DNA of 64,000 bases from Candidatus Uhrbacteria bacterium (GCA_020854265.1 JADZFU010000001.1:30938-94937); one strand, 5' to 3'; shown: positions 8,683 to 18,723, counted from the stretch's first letter. Notes: a model not told the origin generated them from the letters alone. Numbers and translations: made by a program.

Positions 8683-10302
8683 ATGAACACTCTCCTCACC
8701 CGTTTGAAGCAGAACTGGCGCTCTGGCGTTACGGTAGGCCTTGTTTCTATCCCGCTTTCGGTTTCGCTGGCAGTCGCCTCGCAGGCTACGCCGACCATGG
8801 GCATCATTACTGCCATTTGGGCCGGACTTTTTGCCGCGCTATTCGGAGGGAGCGCATTCAATATTGTCGGACCGACTGGCGCTTTATCCGGACTGTTGGC
8901 CGCGTACGCCTTTACGCATGGCGCCGGATCTTTGCCCATGCTTGCGGTTGTCACCGGAGTCTTGGTATTGCTTGCTTGGGCGTTTAAATTGGAGCGTTGG
9001 CTTATTTTTGTTCCGGGTGCCGCCATTCATGGCTTTACCTTGGGCGTCGCCTTCATCATCAGTTTGAACCAGCTCGATTTTGCTCTTGGACTTACCGGAA
9101 TCGAAAAACATGAACGCTTCATTTCAAATGTCTTCACGTCCCTCCAGCATATCGGCCAAAGCCAACCGGCAGCCATCCTCCTCTTCCTCATTGTCCTGGC
9201 CGTGCTTTTCCTTTTTTTGAAGTTCATCCCGAAAATCCCGGGTGTTATCGTGCTCACGCCGATTGGCGTGCTGATTGGAAAACTCTCGACCGATGGGGTG
9301 CTTCCGTTTCGCTTACAAACCCTGAATGACAAGTTTAGCGATATCAGCGGCCAGCTGTTTTTGAACCATACATGGATGATAGATAAGCAGATGATCGTAA
9401 CTGCCTTGGCTGTTGCGTTGATCGCGATCATCGAGACCATGGTCTCGGCAAAAATGGCCGATGCCATGACGAATACCAAGCACGATCGCCGAAAAGAAAT
9501 GTTCGGACTTGGTTTGGCAAATCTCGCTTCGGGAATTATGGGCGGTATTCCGGCCACAGCCGCCTTGGCCCGCACATCATTGAATGCAAAGAGCGGAGCA
9601 ACGCACTCGACATCGGCCGCAGTCAGCTCAATCACCATAGTCGTTGTCTCACTTCTCCTGCTCCCTTGGTTCAAATTTGTACCGATGGCGATGATTGCCG
9701 CGATTTTGACCTTCGTGGCCGTTCGCATGGTGGAGCTGCAGCATTTAAAACGGTACTGGGAACAAGACAAGCGCGGTTTTATCATCGCGATGATTACGGC
9801 TTTTATCTGCGTCTTTGAAGATCCGATTGCCGGCGTAATGTTTGGAACGGCCGCCGCGCTCCTGATTTTTAGCGAACGGATTTCGCATGGACAATTCGAG
9901 CTCGTCATCCATCATGCCGATGGACAGGCGGATAAAATCGTCCACGAAAACGAGTCTGTTACCTGCGACGCGACTGACTTGCTCATTTACTCATTTACCG
10001 GACAGCTCGCCTACTTGAATGCTGAATCACATGCTGAGCATTTCCGAACAAAAGTAAATGGAGCAACGACGGTGATCTTGCGCATGCGCCACCTATACAT
10101 GATCGACGTCGACGGCCTCGATGTACTCGAAGAGATTGTCCGCGATCTCGAGCATGCCGGCAAAACCGTGGTCTTGTCCGGCGTGAATCCTCTTATCAAA
10201 ACGACGCTGGAACGCAGCGCCGTTTATGCCTCTTTGGTGGAACGCGGACGGGTTTACGACCGCACGTCTCACGCCATCCGCGCCTTGGGTTGCAAGGTTT
10301 AA
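8683..10302 (+). CDS. SulP family anion transporter with STAS domain
   Basis: SGVTVGLVSIPLSVSLAVASQATPTMGIITAIWAGLFAALFGGSAFNIVGPTGALSGLL; C-terminal STAS. Start taken as the second ATG (8683); an upstream ATG lies at 8665. Confidence 0.92.
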   Translation: MNTLLTRLKQNWRSGVTVGLVSIPLSVSLAVASQATPTMGIITAIWAGLFAALFGGSAFNIVGPTGALSGLLAAYAFTHGAGSLPMLAVVTGVLVLLAWAFKLERWLIFVPGAAIHGFTLGVAFIISLNQLDFALGLTGIEKHERFISNVFTSLQHIGQSQPAAILLFLIVLAVLFLFLKFIPKIPGVIVLTPIGVLIGKLSTDGVLPFRLQTLNDKFSDISGQLFLNHTWMIDKQMIVTALAVALIAIIETMVSAKMADAMTNTKHDRRKEMFGLGLANLASGIMGGIPATAALARTSLNAKSGATHSTSAAVSSITIVVVSLLLLPWFKFVPMAMIAAILTFVAVRMVELQHLKRYWEQDKRGFIIAMITAFICVFEDPIAGVMFGTAAALLIFSERISHGQFELVIHHADGQADKIVHENESVTCDATDLLIYSFTGQLAYLNAESHAEHFRTKVNGATTVILRMRHLYMIDVDGLDVLEEIVRDLEHAGKTVVLSGVNPLIKTTLERSAVYASLVERGRVYDRTSHAIRALGCKV

Positions 10303-12314
10303 CGGAATGCTTCGAGCTTGCGGGCTTTGAGCTCTTCGGTGAACGCTTCGAGTCTGTCGCCGGGCATAAGCTTGACCTTGCCTGCGTACGACATACCGCA
10401 CTCCATGCCGGCGCCGATCTCTTTGACGGCGGATTTGCCTGATTGGAGCGACTCGATAATACCATCGCCCTCAAGTTCGCCGCCGCGGAATACGCGGACC
10501 TTGGCACCGGTGACGAGTTTGCCTTCTTTTGTGCGGAGTCCGACTACCATGCGGTTGTTTTCGGTGCGGAAGACGGCTGCAACCTCGGCTACGCCGAGCT
10601 CGTTCACGATTTTTTCCTGCGGAAGCAAGGTATTCAGACGTGCAATGACGTCATCATACAAGTCGTAAATGACTTTATACATTTTGACTTCCGTGCCTTT
10701 TTCACGGGCTGCGATTTCGATTGCGGTCGGTAACATGACATTGAAACCGTAGACAACCGATGGCTTGGAATTGGCGGCGCGCTCGATGTCGGACTCGGTG
10801 ACATTCCCGAGGCCTTTTTGGACAACGGTGACACCGACAAGATCGTGCTTGATCTTTTCAAGCATGCCGAGGATGGCCTCGAGCGATCCGAGCACGTCGG
10901 TTTTGATGACGAGATTGAGTTCGATTTTCTTTTGAGCTTCATCGCCCTCGGCAGGCTGGGCCTTGGTTGCGGTAAATGAATCCGCGGTTTGACGCGAAAC
11001 CGTTTTCATCTTTTTGGTTTCGAGGTCTTTGGGATTTTCCGGAACTTCCATGATATCTCCAACAGACGGAGCGACTTTAAAGCCCAGGATTTTTACCGGC
11101 ATACCCGGGGTCGCTTTTTCGAGTGCTTTACCGTTCCAGTCGCGCATCATGCGTACGCGTCCATACGCATTACCAGAAATACCAAGCCAGTCATTGCGAT
11201 TGAGCGTGCCGTTTTGGATGATGGCTGTCGCAACCGGACCTTCGCCTTTGTCCACATGGGATTCGATAATGGTCCCGGCTGCACGCGCGTCGGGATTGGA
11301 CATGATGCGGTCTTTCTCGACTTCGGCAACGAGCAATACAAGATCGAGCAATTCGTCGATTCCGGTTCCGATCTTTGCAGAAATGCGTGCCATCGGAATT
11401 TTTCCTCCCCACTCTTCGACCGTGATGCCGGCCTCGGCGAGCTGACCCATGACGCGGTTCGGGTCGGCGTCTGGTTTGTCGATTTTATTCATCGCCACGA
11501 TGAATGGAAGCTTGGCGGCTTGAATAATGTTGATCGCTTCCTTGGTTTGCGGTTGAACGCCGTCGTCTGCTGCAACGACCAGAATTGCAATATCGGCAAC
11601 CTTGGCGCCACGTGAGCGCATGACGGTAAAAGCCTCATGACCTGGCGTATCGATAAAGGTAAGCGGCTTGCCCTTTTTTTCAACCATGTACGCACCGATA
11701 TGCTGGGTGATTCCACCGGACTCCCCTTCCATGACATGCGTTTTGCGGATGGCATCGAGTGTGCGCGTTTTGCCGTGGTCGACGTGTCCCATCACAACAA
11801 CAACAGGCGGACGCTCTTTGAGATCGCCTTTTTCCTGCGATGATAAAATTTCTTTGAGACGGTCTTGTGATTCTTCGGATGCCTGAAGTTCGGCTTGGTC
11901 GGCGGACTCGGCCGTTGTTTTGAATCCGAGCTCTTCTGCGATAATGGAGGCCGTCATGAAATCGATGCGCTCGTTTTGAGAGGCGAGGATTCCGGCTTTC
12001 ATCAGCTGCTGGATGACGCGCGTCACCGGAAGGTTAAGCTTACCGGCAAAATCACGGACAGCGATAACCGAGGGCAATGCCACCTCTTTTACCGGTCCTT
12101 CAGTTCCTTCGGTTGCTCCGGAAGTCTGACGGACGATTTGATCGCGCAAACGCTCACGGCGAGAGTTCTCCAGCCACTTCTTGTAGATTTGGTCGGCGGT
12201 GCGGTCATCGACCTTGATAGCGCGGGCGCCAATATCAAAGCCAAGCTCCGGCAATTTTGCGAGGAGCTGCTGCGGGGTAACGCGCAAACGGCGGGCCAAT
12301 TCGGTAACGTTCAT
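10299..12314 (-). CDS. infB: Translation initiation factor IF-2
   Basis: VVVMGHVDHGKTRTLDAIRKT...DTPGHEAFTVMRSRGA...NKIDKPDAD; N-terminal IF2_N. Confidence 0.97.
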   Translation of the reverse strand: MNVTELARRLRVTPQQLLAKLPELGFDIGARAIKVDDRTADQIYKKWLENSRRERLRDQIVRQTSGATEGTEGPVKEVALPSVIAVRDFAGKLNLPVTRVIQQLMKAGILASQNERIDFMTASIIAEELGFKTTAESADQAELQASEESQDRLKEILSSQEKGDLKERPPVVVVMGHVDHGKTRTLDAIRKTHVMEGESGGITQHIGAYMVEKKGKPLTFIDTPGHEAFTVMRSRGAKVADIAILVVAADDGVQPQTKEAINIIQAAKLPFIVAMNKIDKPDADPNRVMGQLAEAGITVEEWGGKIPMARISAKIGTGIDELLDLVLLVAEVEKDRIMSNPDARAAGTIIESHVDKGEGPVATAIIQNGTLNRNDWLGISGNAYGRVRMMRDWNGKALEKATPGMPVKILGFKVAPSVGDIMEVPENPKDLETKKMKTVSRQTADSFTATKAQPAEGDEAQKKIELNLVIKTDVLGSLEAILGMLEKIKHDLVGVTVVQKGLGNVTESDIERAANSKPSVVYGFNVMLPTAIEIAAREKGTEVKMYKVIYDLYDDVIARLNTLLPQEKIVNELGVAEVAAVFRTENNRMVVGLRTKEGKLVTGAKVRVFRGGELEGDGIIESLQSGKSAVKEIGAGMECGMSYAGKVKLMPGDRLEAFTEELKARKLEAFR

Positions 12315-12321
12315 GCGTGCG

Positions 12322-12350
12322 AGTTTAGGCTTGATTTAGCGGAAAGTCAA
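12322..12350 (-). promoter_or_regulatory. infB promoter: TTGACT-17-TAAACT, 7 nt before ATG
   Basis: Reverse strand ttgactttccgctaaatcaagcctaaactcgcacgcatg. Confidence 0.65.
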
Positions 12351-12359
12351 GGATATAAC
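12331..12359 (+). promoter_or_regulatory. truB promoter: TTGATT-17-TATAAC, 6 nt before ATG
   Basis: ttgatttagcggaaagtcaaggatataacaggtatatg. Confidence 0.6.
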
Positions 12360-12365
12360 AGGTAT

Positions 12366-13049
12366 ATGGATGGACTTCTCCTTGTCGATAAACCCGTCGG
12401 ATGGACTTCACACGATGTCGTGGCTAAGCTCCGCGGTATTTTGAAGATGAAGCAAATCGGCCATGCAGGCACGCTAGATCCTTTTGCCACGGGGCTGCTT
12501 GTGATAGGTATCGGCAAAGGCACAAAAGCATTAACGGCTTTGGTGGGCGTCGATAAGGAGTACGAAGCGACAATCCGGCTTGGTGCTACCAGTGATACGT
12601 TTGATCGAGATGGGGTGATAACAGAACTGGATTCCCGCCTTCGCGGGAATGACAAACCGAGCTTGATTGACATTGAAAAAGCATTGGACAAATTCCGCGG
12701 AGGATACGAACAGCTCGCTCCCCTGCATAGCGCAAAGAAGATCGGCGGGAAAAAGCTGTATGATTTGGCACGCAAAGGAAAAGCCACCGAAGAGATGCGA
12801 CCAAAAAAACACGTTACGATACACGAATTACAAACAACAACGTACGAGTGGCCGAATTTATCAATTCATGTGAAATGCGGCAGCGGTACCTACATCCGAT
12901 CTTTAGCCGACGATATCGGACGAGAACTTGGCGTTGGCGGATATTGTGCGGAGCTGCGCCGCACCAAAGTCGGCTCTTTTGACGTTACAGGTGCTATTAC
13001 GTTACCCTTGGATCAGACAGCAGTTTCGGAAGCATTACTTAAACTTTAG
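12366..13049 (+). CDS. truB: tRNA pseudouridine(55) synthase
   Basis: [54 protein letters not shown]; start trimmed from ORF 11895. Confidence 0.95.
   Translation: MDGLLLVDKPVGWTSHDVVAKLRGILKMKQIGHAGTLDPFATGLLVIGIGKGTKALTALVGVDKEYEATIRLGATSDTFDRDGVITELDSRLRGNDKPSLIDIEKALDKFRGGYEQLAPLHSAKKIGGKKLYDLARKGKATEEMRPKKHVTIHELQTTTYEWPNLSIHVKCGSGTYIRSLADDIGRELGVGGYCAELRRTKVGSFDVTGAITLPLDQTAVSEALLKL
12631..12650. repeat. dRS3-like palindrome ATTCCC-N8-GGGAAT inside truB
   Basis: attcccgccttcgcgggaat (perfect 8-bp arms, 4-nt loop), encoding [10 protein letters not shown] in frame. Confidence 0.7.
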
Positions 13050-13071
13050 CGAAAATTTGGGAATAAAACTT

Positions 13072-14607
13072 ATGGATTCTTTCATGCTCGGCCTAATTAT
13101 GGCCGTAGTGGGTATTGGGGTAGGCGCGGCTATTGGCTATGCCATCCGCGAACACAAGAGCAAACGCGGACTCGAAGAAGCAGAAAAGCGCGCACAGGAA
13201 TTGGTTGTCGCCGCAGAATTGAAGCAGAACGAAGCCTTGGCCAAGGCAAAAGAGAAAGCGATCAAGATTATCGAGGAAGCCCGCTTGGAGGAAAAGCGCG
13301 CATTTGAGGATCTCAAAAAACAGCAGGCAGCTTTGACTGAACGCGAGAGCATGTTTGGCCAAAAACTTCTGGATATTGATAAAGCCAAGAGCGAGGTCGA
13401 AGCGGCTCAAAAGCGTTTAGAGGAAGCCCACGCCCACGTTGAAAGCATCAAGCGCGAAGCGATCACAAAACTTGAACAGGCAGCCGGCATGAAGCGCGAA
13501 GACGCGCTCTCCAAACTCATGAGCATGGTTGAGGATGAACAGCAGGAAAACCTGCTTGGACGTATGCGCAAATTGGATGATATGACGGCCGATGAGATTG
13601 ACCGGAAAGCGAAAAGCATTTTGGCCTCCGCCATCCAGCGCCAAGCGTCTTCGCATGTAACGGAAACGACCACGACCTATGTGGAGCTCCCTACGGAAGA
13701 GATGAAAGGCCGCATCATCGGACGCGAAGGCCGCAATATCAAGGCGATCGAGCTTTTGACAGGCTGCGAGCTTATTATCGATGACACGCCGGGTGCAGTG
13801 ACGGTTTCCGGTTTCTCCCCTATCCGCCGCCAAGTTGCCAAGCGCGCGCTCGAAAAATTGATTGCTGACGGACGCATCCACCCGGGGCGTATCGAAGAAT
13901 TTGTTGAAGAGGCAAAACGAGATCTGCAAGTCGACATTAAAAAAGCTGGCGAAGATGCTTTGTATGAACTCGGACTCCCGACCGCCACGATTGATCCCAA
14001 GGTCGTGCAGATTTTGGGACGTTTGAAGTTCCGCACCAGCTATGGCCAGAATGCACTTCTACATTCCATGGAAGTAGCCAAGCTCTCCGCGATTTTGGCT
14101 GAAGAATTGAAGGCTGATGTGTACGTATGCAAACTTGGCGGCCTCTTACACGATATCGGCAAAGCCGTTGACCACGACATGCAGGGCTCGCATCCGGAGC
14201 TCGGATACCAGATCATGCAGAAATACGGTTTCCCGGAAGAGATCTGCTACCAAAGCATCGGACATCATGAAGATAAACCGAAGACGCTCGAGGCTATTAT
14301 CGTGAAAGCAGCTGATGCGATTTCCGGCGCACGTCCGGGAGCACGCAAGGACTCGCTCGAATTTTACGTGAAGCGCTTGCAGGACTTGGAAAATGTCGCC
14401 AAGAGCTTTGAGGGCGTTGAAAAGGTGTATGCCATCCAAGCCGGTCGTGAAATCCGCGTCTTTGTGAATCCGAAGCAGATCAATGATTACGCCGCCATGC
14501 AGCTTGCCAAGAATATCGCGAAGAAAGTAGAGGCTGAACTCAAATTCCCCGGTGAAGTCCGCGTGACCGTGATCCGCGAGACGCGTGTTATTGAGTACGC
14601 GAAATAA
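13072..14607 (+). CDS. rny: Ribonuclease Y
   Basis: N-terminal TM, long coiled coil, KH domain GRIIGREGRNIKAIELLTG, HD domain LGGLLHDIGKAVDHD. Confidence 0.96.
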   Translation: MDSFMLGLIMAVVGIGVGAAIGYAIREHKSKRGLEEAEKRAQELVVAAELKQNEALAKAKEKAIKIIEEARLEEKRAFEDLKKQQAALTERESMFGQKLLDIDKAKSEVEAAQKRLEEAHAHVESIKREAITKLEQAAGMKREDALSKLMSMVEDEQQENLLGRMRKLDDMTADEIDRKAKSILASAIQRQASSHVTETTTTYVELPTEEMKGRIIGREGRNIKAIELLTGCELIIDDTPGAVTVSGFSPIRRQVAKRALEKLIADGRIHPGRIEEFVEEAKRDLQVDIKKAGEDALYELGLPTATIDPKVVQILGRLKFRTSYGQNALLHSMEVAKLSAILAEELKADVYVCKLGGLLHDIGKAVDHDMQGSHPELGYQIMQKYGFPEEICYQSIGHHEDKPKTLEAIIVKAADAISGARPGARKDSLEFYVKRLQDLENVAKSFEGVEKVYAIQAGREIRVFVNPKQINDYAAMQLAKNIAKKVEAELKFPGEVRVTVIRETRVIEYAK

Positions 14608-14610
14608 GCT

Positions 14611-14988
14611 ATGGAGATCCGTGATGGCGTGGAAGTAATTCCAGATGTTGAGGATTTTTTTGTCGGTTGGACGAAACGCCCTACACAGGAAGTTTTCAAA
14701 AACATTCTAAAAAATTCCGATGTGGTTGTAGCTGCCGTCGACGAAACAGGAACGGTTGTAGGATTTGCAACCGCCCTGACCGATCATGCGTTAGCGGCTT
14801 ATATCTCGCTTATTGAAGTGCTGCCTGAGCATCAGGGAAAAGGGATCGGGAAGGCCATGACAGACCGCATCATCGAGCGCCTAGGTAATATCTACATGAT
14901 AGATACGGTTTGTGATGAGAATCTTGTCGGGTTTTACGAGAAGTTTGGAATGAAACGCGGGATCGCGATGATGAAGAGAAATTATTGA
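14611..14988 (+). CDS. GNAT family N-acetyltransferase
   Basis: ISLIEVLPEHQGKGIGKAMTDRIIERL. Confidence 0.85.
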   Translation: MEIRDGVEVIPDVEDFFVGWTKRPTQEVFKNILKNSDVVVAAVDETGTVVGFATALTDHALAAYISLIEVLPEHQGKGIGKAMTDRIIERLGNIYMIDTVCDENLVGFYEKFGMKRGIAMMKRNY

Positions 14989-15081
14989 TTAACTCTCTAA
15001 AACTCATTACATATTTTCGCTTAAATTAGCTAAATTTTTAATTGAAAGATTTTTATCTCTTGACCTTCCACAAGCAATCTA

Positions 15082-15110
15082 TTGCGCAACTTAGCGAAAA
15101 AATGTAAGGT
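15082..15110 (+). promoter_or_regulatory. HU promoter: TTGCGC-17-TAAGGT
   Basis: ttgcgcaacttagcgaaaaaatgtaaggt upstream of the HU ATG at 15142, with TG before the -10. Confidence 0.45.
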
Positions 15111-15141
15111 GTTCCCATCAATCACTCAATATCCTTTTCCT

Positions 15142-15462
15142 ATGAACAAGGCAGAGCTCATCAACTACCTGTCCGAGAAGGTCGGCGTTACCAAGAAACA
15201 GGCCGAAGACATGGTCGAAGCATTCGTCGATGTCGTCACCTCTACGCTCAAGAGCGGCGGTGAAGTAAATATCGCCGGTTTCGGTGCTTTCATGGCTAAG
15301 ACGCGCGCTGCACGCATGGGCGTCAACCCGCAGAACCCGACGGAAAAGATCCAGATCAATGCCGTCACGGTTCCGAAATTCAAGGCTGGTAAGGGATTGA
15401 AGGATGCCCTCAAGGGCAGCGGCACGGCTTCGGCCGCTCCGAGCGCTCCGGCCTCGATGTAA
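15142..15462 (+). CDS. hup: HU family DNA-binding protein
   Basis: MNKAELINYLSEKVGVTKKQAEDMVEAFVDVVTSTLKSGGEVNIAGFGAF. Confidence 0.95.
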   Translation: MNKAELINYLSEKVGVTKKQAEDMVEAFVDVVTSTLKSGGEVNIAGFGAFMAKTRAARMGVNPQNPTEKIQINAVTVPKFKAGKGLKDALKGSGTASAAPSAPASM

Positions 15463-15465
15463 GGC

Positions 15466-15501
15466 AAAAAAAACTCCTCCGACATCGGAGGAGTTTTTTT
15501 T
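15466..15501 (+). terminator. Terminator between hup and proS (bidirectional)
   Basis: aaaaaaaactcctccgacatcggaggagtttttttt. Confidence 0.8.
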
Positions 15502-16774
15502 ATTTCTCTTCTACGAATGATTCGACCTCATCCTCGACATCCCCGATTTTGACAAGCCGAGCTTCCGAGTCCGCTCTCCCCTTCCACTCGACCGAATCTT
15601 CTTTCAAGGTTTTTTCCGAAATGACGATTCGTAGCGGCAATCCGATCAAATCGGCATTGGCAAATTTTTCTCCGGGAGAGGCATCCGCACGGTCATCCCA
15701 TAAGACCTCGATCCCCTCGTCGGAAAGCGCTTCGTAGATTTCCTGCGAGACGGTATTGATACGGGTTTGGACAGCCTCGTCTTTTGATTTTAGCGAAGCG
15801 AGATACACGTGGAATGGCGCGACGGATTTTGGCCAGACAATTCCTTTGTCGTCGTGATGCGTCTCGACGATTGCACCGACAAGACGCGAGGTCCCGATTC
15901 CGTAGCATCCCATTAACACGCGCTGTTTTTCGCCGGCATCATTGGTGATGTCGAGCTTGAATGCATCCGTGTATTTTGTTCCGAGATCAAAAATATTTCC
16001 GACTTCGACGCCTTTCATCTGCGCCAAGCTGCCATTGCATTTTGGACACGTATCGCCAGCTTTGTATGTGGCAACTTCCTCGTTTTGTCCGAACTCGCAG
16101 TTTTCACACGCGATCAACTTGTCTTCTCCGGCATCGGTAAGCGCCTGAAACTCGTGCGAGATATTCTTGGTAAAAATACCGCCGCTGGCCTGCACAACTT
16201 TCACCTTTAAGCCGCAACGGGCATACGCTTTTACATATGCTTCGAGCGTCTTGTTATAGAATTCCGTGAGACTCTCTTGTGTTGTGTGAAAGCTGTACAT
16301 GTCTTTCATGCGGAACTCGCGTCCGCGCAGAACTCCAGACTTGGCCCGCAATTCGTCGCGGAATTTGGTATTGATCTGGTAGGTCGCAAACGGAAGATCC
16401 TTGTACGACTCCACGAATTTTTGTACGAGCGGGGTGACGACTTCTTCGTGTGTGCAGCCTAATGCATATTCTTTTCCGGTTTGTGATTCCAACTTGAAGA
16501 GAATGTCGACCCCTTCCCAGCGGTCGGTGGTCTCCCAGTATTCTTTTGGCTGGAGTGAAGGCATGAACACTTCCTGCGCACCGAGTGCGTCCATCTCTTC
16601 GCGGATGATTTGCTCAACCTTGCGCAAGGTCCGGAGCCCAAGCGGCAGCCATGTATACACACCGGCCATCTCTTGGTCGACAAACCCGGCCTGCGAAAGG
16701 TACTTCGCATTCACGGAGTCGGTATCATGAGGGGCGTTTTTGGATGTTTTGCTGAACAGCTTGGAATAGCGCAT
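15500..16774 (-). CDS. proS: Prolyl-tRNA synthetase
   Basis: MRYSKLFSKTSKNAPHDTDSVNAKYLSQAGFVDQEMAGVYTWLPLGLRTLRKVEQIIREEM; class II motifs; start trimmed. Confidence 0.95.
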   Translation of the reverse strand: MRYSKLFSKTSKNAPHDTDSVNAKYLSQAGFVDQEMAGVYTWLPLGLRTLRKVEQIIREEMDALGAQEVFMPSLQPKEYWETTDRWEGVDILFKLESQTGKEYALGCTHEEVVTPLVQKFVESYKDLPFATYQINTKFRDELRAKSGVLRGREFRMKDMYSFHTTQESLTEFYNKTLEAYVKAYARCGLKVKVVQASGGIFTKNISHEFQALTDAGEDKLIACENCEFGQNEEVATYKAGDTCPKCNGSLAQMKGVEVGNIFDLGTKYTDAFKLDITNDAGEKQRVLMGCYGIGTSRLVGAIVETHHDDKGIVWPKSVAPFHVYLASLKSKDEAVQTRINTVSQEIYEALSDEGIEVLWDDRADASPGEKFANADLIGLPLRIVISEKTLKEDSVEWKGRADSEARLVKIGDVEDEVESFVEEK

Positions 16775-16783
16775 AACGCGCAA

Positions 16784-16812
16784 ACAATAGAACAAAAAGA
16801 AGACCCCGACAA
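16784..16812 (-). promoter_or_regulatory. proS promoter: TTGTCG-17-TATTGT, 9 nt before ATG
   Basis: Reverse-strand reading; the -35 lies in the neighbouring terminator hairpin. Confidence 0.4.
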
Positions 16813-16832
16813 GCGAATGCTTGCCGGGGCCA
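16800..16832 (-). terminator. Terminator downstream of the membrane protein gene
   Basis: Reverse strand ccccggcaagcattcgcttgtcggggtcttcttttt. Confidence 0.65.
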
Positions 16833-16841
16833 GGTACGAAC

Positions 16842-17486
16842 TCAGGCGGGCGAGGGCTGGAGACCGCCGTAGCGGATGCGCGTGCTCTCGGCCTGCGCTC
16901 TGGCCGAAGACATGATGATCGAGGCGGTTGTGAGAATACCGCCGACCAAGGCGATGACTACCAGGACGACCGCGACCAAGAGCAGCTTGCCGCGAGCATC
17001 CCCGTTGCCGGAGAACAGCTTGCCGAGGTGGTTTGCGAAGGTCGGCACGGCCCGCGCAGCCTCGACCATGTTGTGTAGCTGGGCGAGCGTGTTGTAGCCG
17101 GCGAACGCGCCGCTCCCGAACGTGCGTTCACGGTAGAAGCCGGCCCAAGACTGCATGGTGATGGCGAGCCCGGAGCCCAGCACGGGAAAAATGATCACCA
17201 GGTATCCCAGCTCGAACGAGGCGATCACCGCATCGTGCGGAACCAGCAAGCCGTGCTCGCCGGTGGCCGGATCCTGTCCGTACGGGATCATGTTCCCGAC
17301 CACGGCGAGGACGATGAGGTAGCACCAGGTGAAGCCGCATGCCGACATGACGGCGCCCATCCAGACCATGAAACGAGCGAAGCCCCCAGCCAACTTGGCC
17401 TCGTTCCAGCTCCGTCCGCAGGACCACGCATTGAACCAAGAGATGGCGAAGTTGAGGAGTAGGAGCAGTAGAATGATGGCGATCAT
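16842..17486 (-). CDS. Hypothetical multi-pass membrane protein
   Basis: Several hydrophobic segments; SD AAGGAGGGGTC before ATG. Confidence 0.75.
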   Translation of the reverse strand: MIAIILLLLLLNFAISWFNAWSCGRSWNEAKLAGGFARFMVWMGAVMSACGFTWCYLIVLAVVGNMIPYGQDPATGEHGLLVPHDAVIASFELGYLVIIFPVLGSGLAITMQSWAGFYRERTFGSGAFAGYNTLAQLHNMVEAARAVPTFANHLGKLFSGNGDARGKLLLVAVVLVVIALVGGILTTASIIMSSARAQAESTRIRYGGLQPSPA

Positions 17487-17547
17487 GACCCCTCCTTGGC
17501 GACATATTCATATCAAAATATTCCACTTTTGTCAACGGTATGCGTAG

Positions 17548-17580
17548 AAAAAAAACGACCCGACAGGCGTCGGGTCGTTG
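17548..17580 (-). terminator. Terminator downstream of sigma factor gene
   Basis: Reverse strand aacgacccgacgcctgtcgggtcgtttttttt. Confidence 0.8.
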
Positions 17581-17582
17581 AG

Positions 17583-18653
17583 TTACGCCGCATCGGCGGC
17601 GAGCTGACGTTCCAGCTCTTCGATGGAGTCGAGAATGGCTTCGACCTCCTCCTTGTCTACGCCGCGGCGGCGCAGGGCTACCGACTCGAGCTGGCGGATG
17701 CGCTCGCGCGTGAGTCCGTGCTCCTCGCCTGTCTCCTGAAGCGTGAGTGCCTCTTGATGACGGTACTCGCCGCAACCGAAGCGGGCTCGGAGAATCCTGG
17801 CATGCCTGGGATCGTTCCCGGGCAAATCGCCCATGATGTACGCAAGCTCCTTACGAAGCTCAGCAAGCGCTTCACGAGCAAATGCCAATTGGTCCGGCTT
17901 CGATTTCGGGTCGTGCATGAAATCGAGAAGAGTGGAAGAATCCGAGTCGCTTGCATCTACATGCGCATCGAGCGAGGCCCCGGTGCCGAATCCCGGCTCT
18001 TCGAGAAACCGGTGGACCGTCTTTCGGGTGATGCGCTTGGCTTCGCCCAACGGCGAATTTTGCGCCAGCGCGAGCAGCTCTTCCTCGTTTGGACGGCGGC
18101 CGTGCTTGGTCCGGAATCCGTCGACGAGTCGTACGAGGATGCCAAATTGGTCCTGCACATGGTGCGGGAGAGCAAAGACCCTGAAACTATTGCACTGGCG
18201 CAGAGCGAAGCGCATCTTGTGCCGCACCCAGTGCATGGCATAGGTGCTGAATCGCAGACCGCGCTCCGGTTCGAAGCGCTCGAGCGCCCGCACGATACCG
18301 AGCTGACCCTCTTGGATCAGATCCATGACGGATAGTCCGCGGCCGACGTAGAACCCGACCACGCTGACCGTGAGCCGCATGTTTCCGCGGAAGAGCGGCT
18401 CGCGCAATGCGTTGCGCTTGGACAAGGTTGCCGCATGCTGGCGAACCAGCGCTTCCGGCGGACCATCCATGGAATCACGAAAAGGTTCCAATTCCTTTTC
18501 TAGATGTTCCAGCTCTTGCTGCACCGGCAGAAATTGTCGGATGCGCCGGTCGAACTCGGCATGATCCATCACCGGATAACGGCTGATCATGCGAATGTAA
18601 TCGTTCAACTCTTGATGTTCGTGCGGAAGGAGCCGACGCGCAGCGCGGGCCAT
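17583..18653 (-). CDS. Sigma-70 family RNA polymerase sigma factor (divergent region 2)
   Basis: DLIQEGQLGIVRALERFEPERGLRFSTYAMHWVRHKM; region 4 TLQETGEEHGLTRERIRQLESVALRR. Start set at ATG after AAGGAGGACAGG. Confidence 0.9.
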   Translation of the reverse strand: MARAARRLLPHEHQELNDYIRMISRYPVMDHAEFDRRIRQFLPVQQELEHLEKELEPFRDSMDGPPEALVRQHAATLSKRNALREPLFRGNMRLTVSVVGFYVGRGLSVMDLIQEGQLGIVRALERFEPERGLRFSTYAMHWVRHKMRFALRQCNSFRVFALPHHVQDQFGILVRLVDGFRTKHGRRPNEEELLALAQNSPLGEAKRITRKTVHRFLEEPGFGTGASLDAHVDASDSDSSTLLDFMHDPKSKPDQLAFAREALAELRKELAYIMGDLPGNDPRHARILRARFGCGEYRHQEALTLQETGEEHGLTRERIRQLESVALRRRGVDKEEVEAILDSIEELERQLAADAA

Positions 18654-18692
18654 CCTGTCCTCCTTGGGTGAAAGAACCTCTCTATCCATAGC

Positions 18693-18720
18693 AAAACCCC
18701 CGCCTTTTGGCGAGGGTTCT
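18693..18720 (-). terminator. Terminator after tRNA-Lys
   Basis: Reverse strand aaccctcgccaaaaggcgggggtttt. Confidence 0.6.
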
Positions 18721-18723
18721 ACA

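Noticed and set aside
11895-12365. N-terminal 157 aa of the 384-aa ORF 11895..13049
   Set aside because: Antisense to infB; TruB homology starts at [17 protein letters not shown] (12366), which also has a promoter directly upstream.
17128-17775. 215-aa minus-strand Arg/His-rich ORF
   Set aside because: Off-frame over the membrane protein and sigma genes; typical GC-rich spurious frame.
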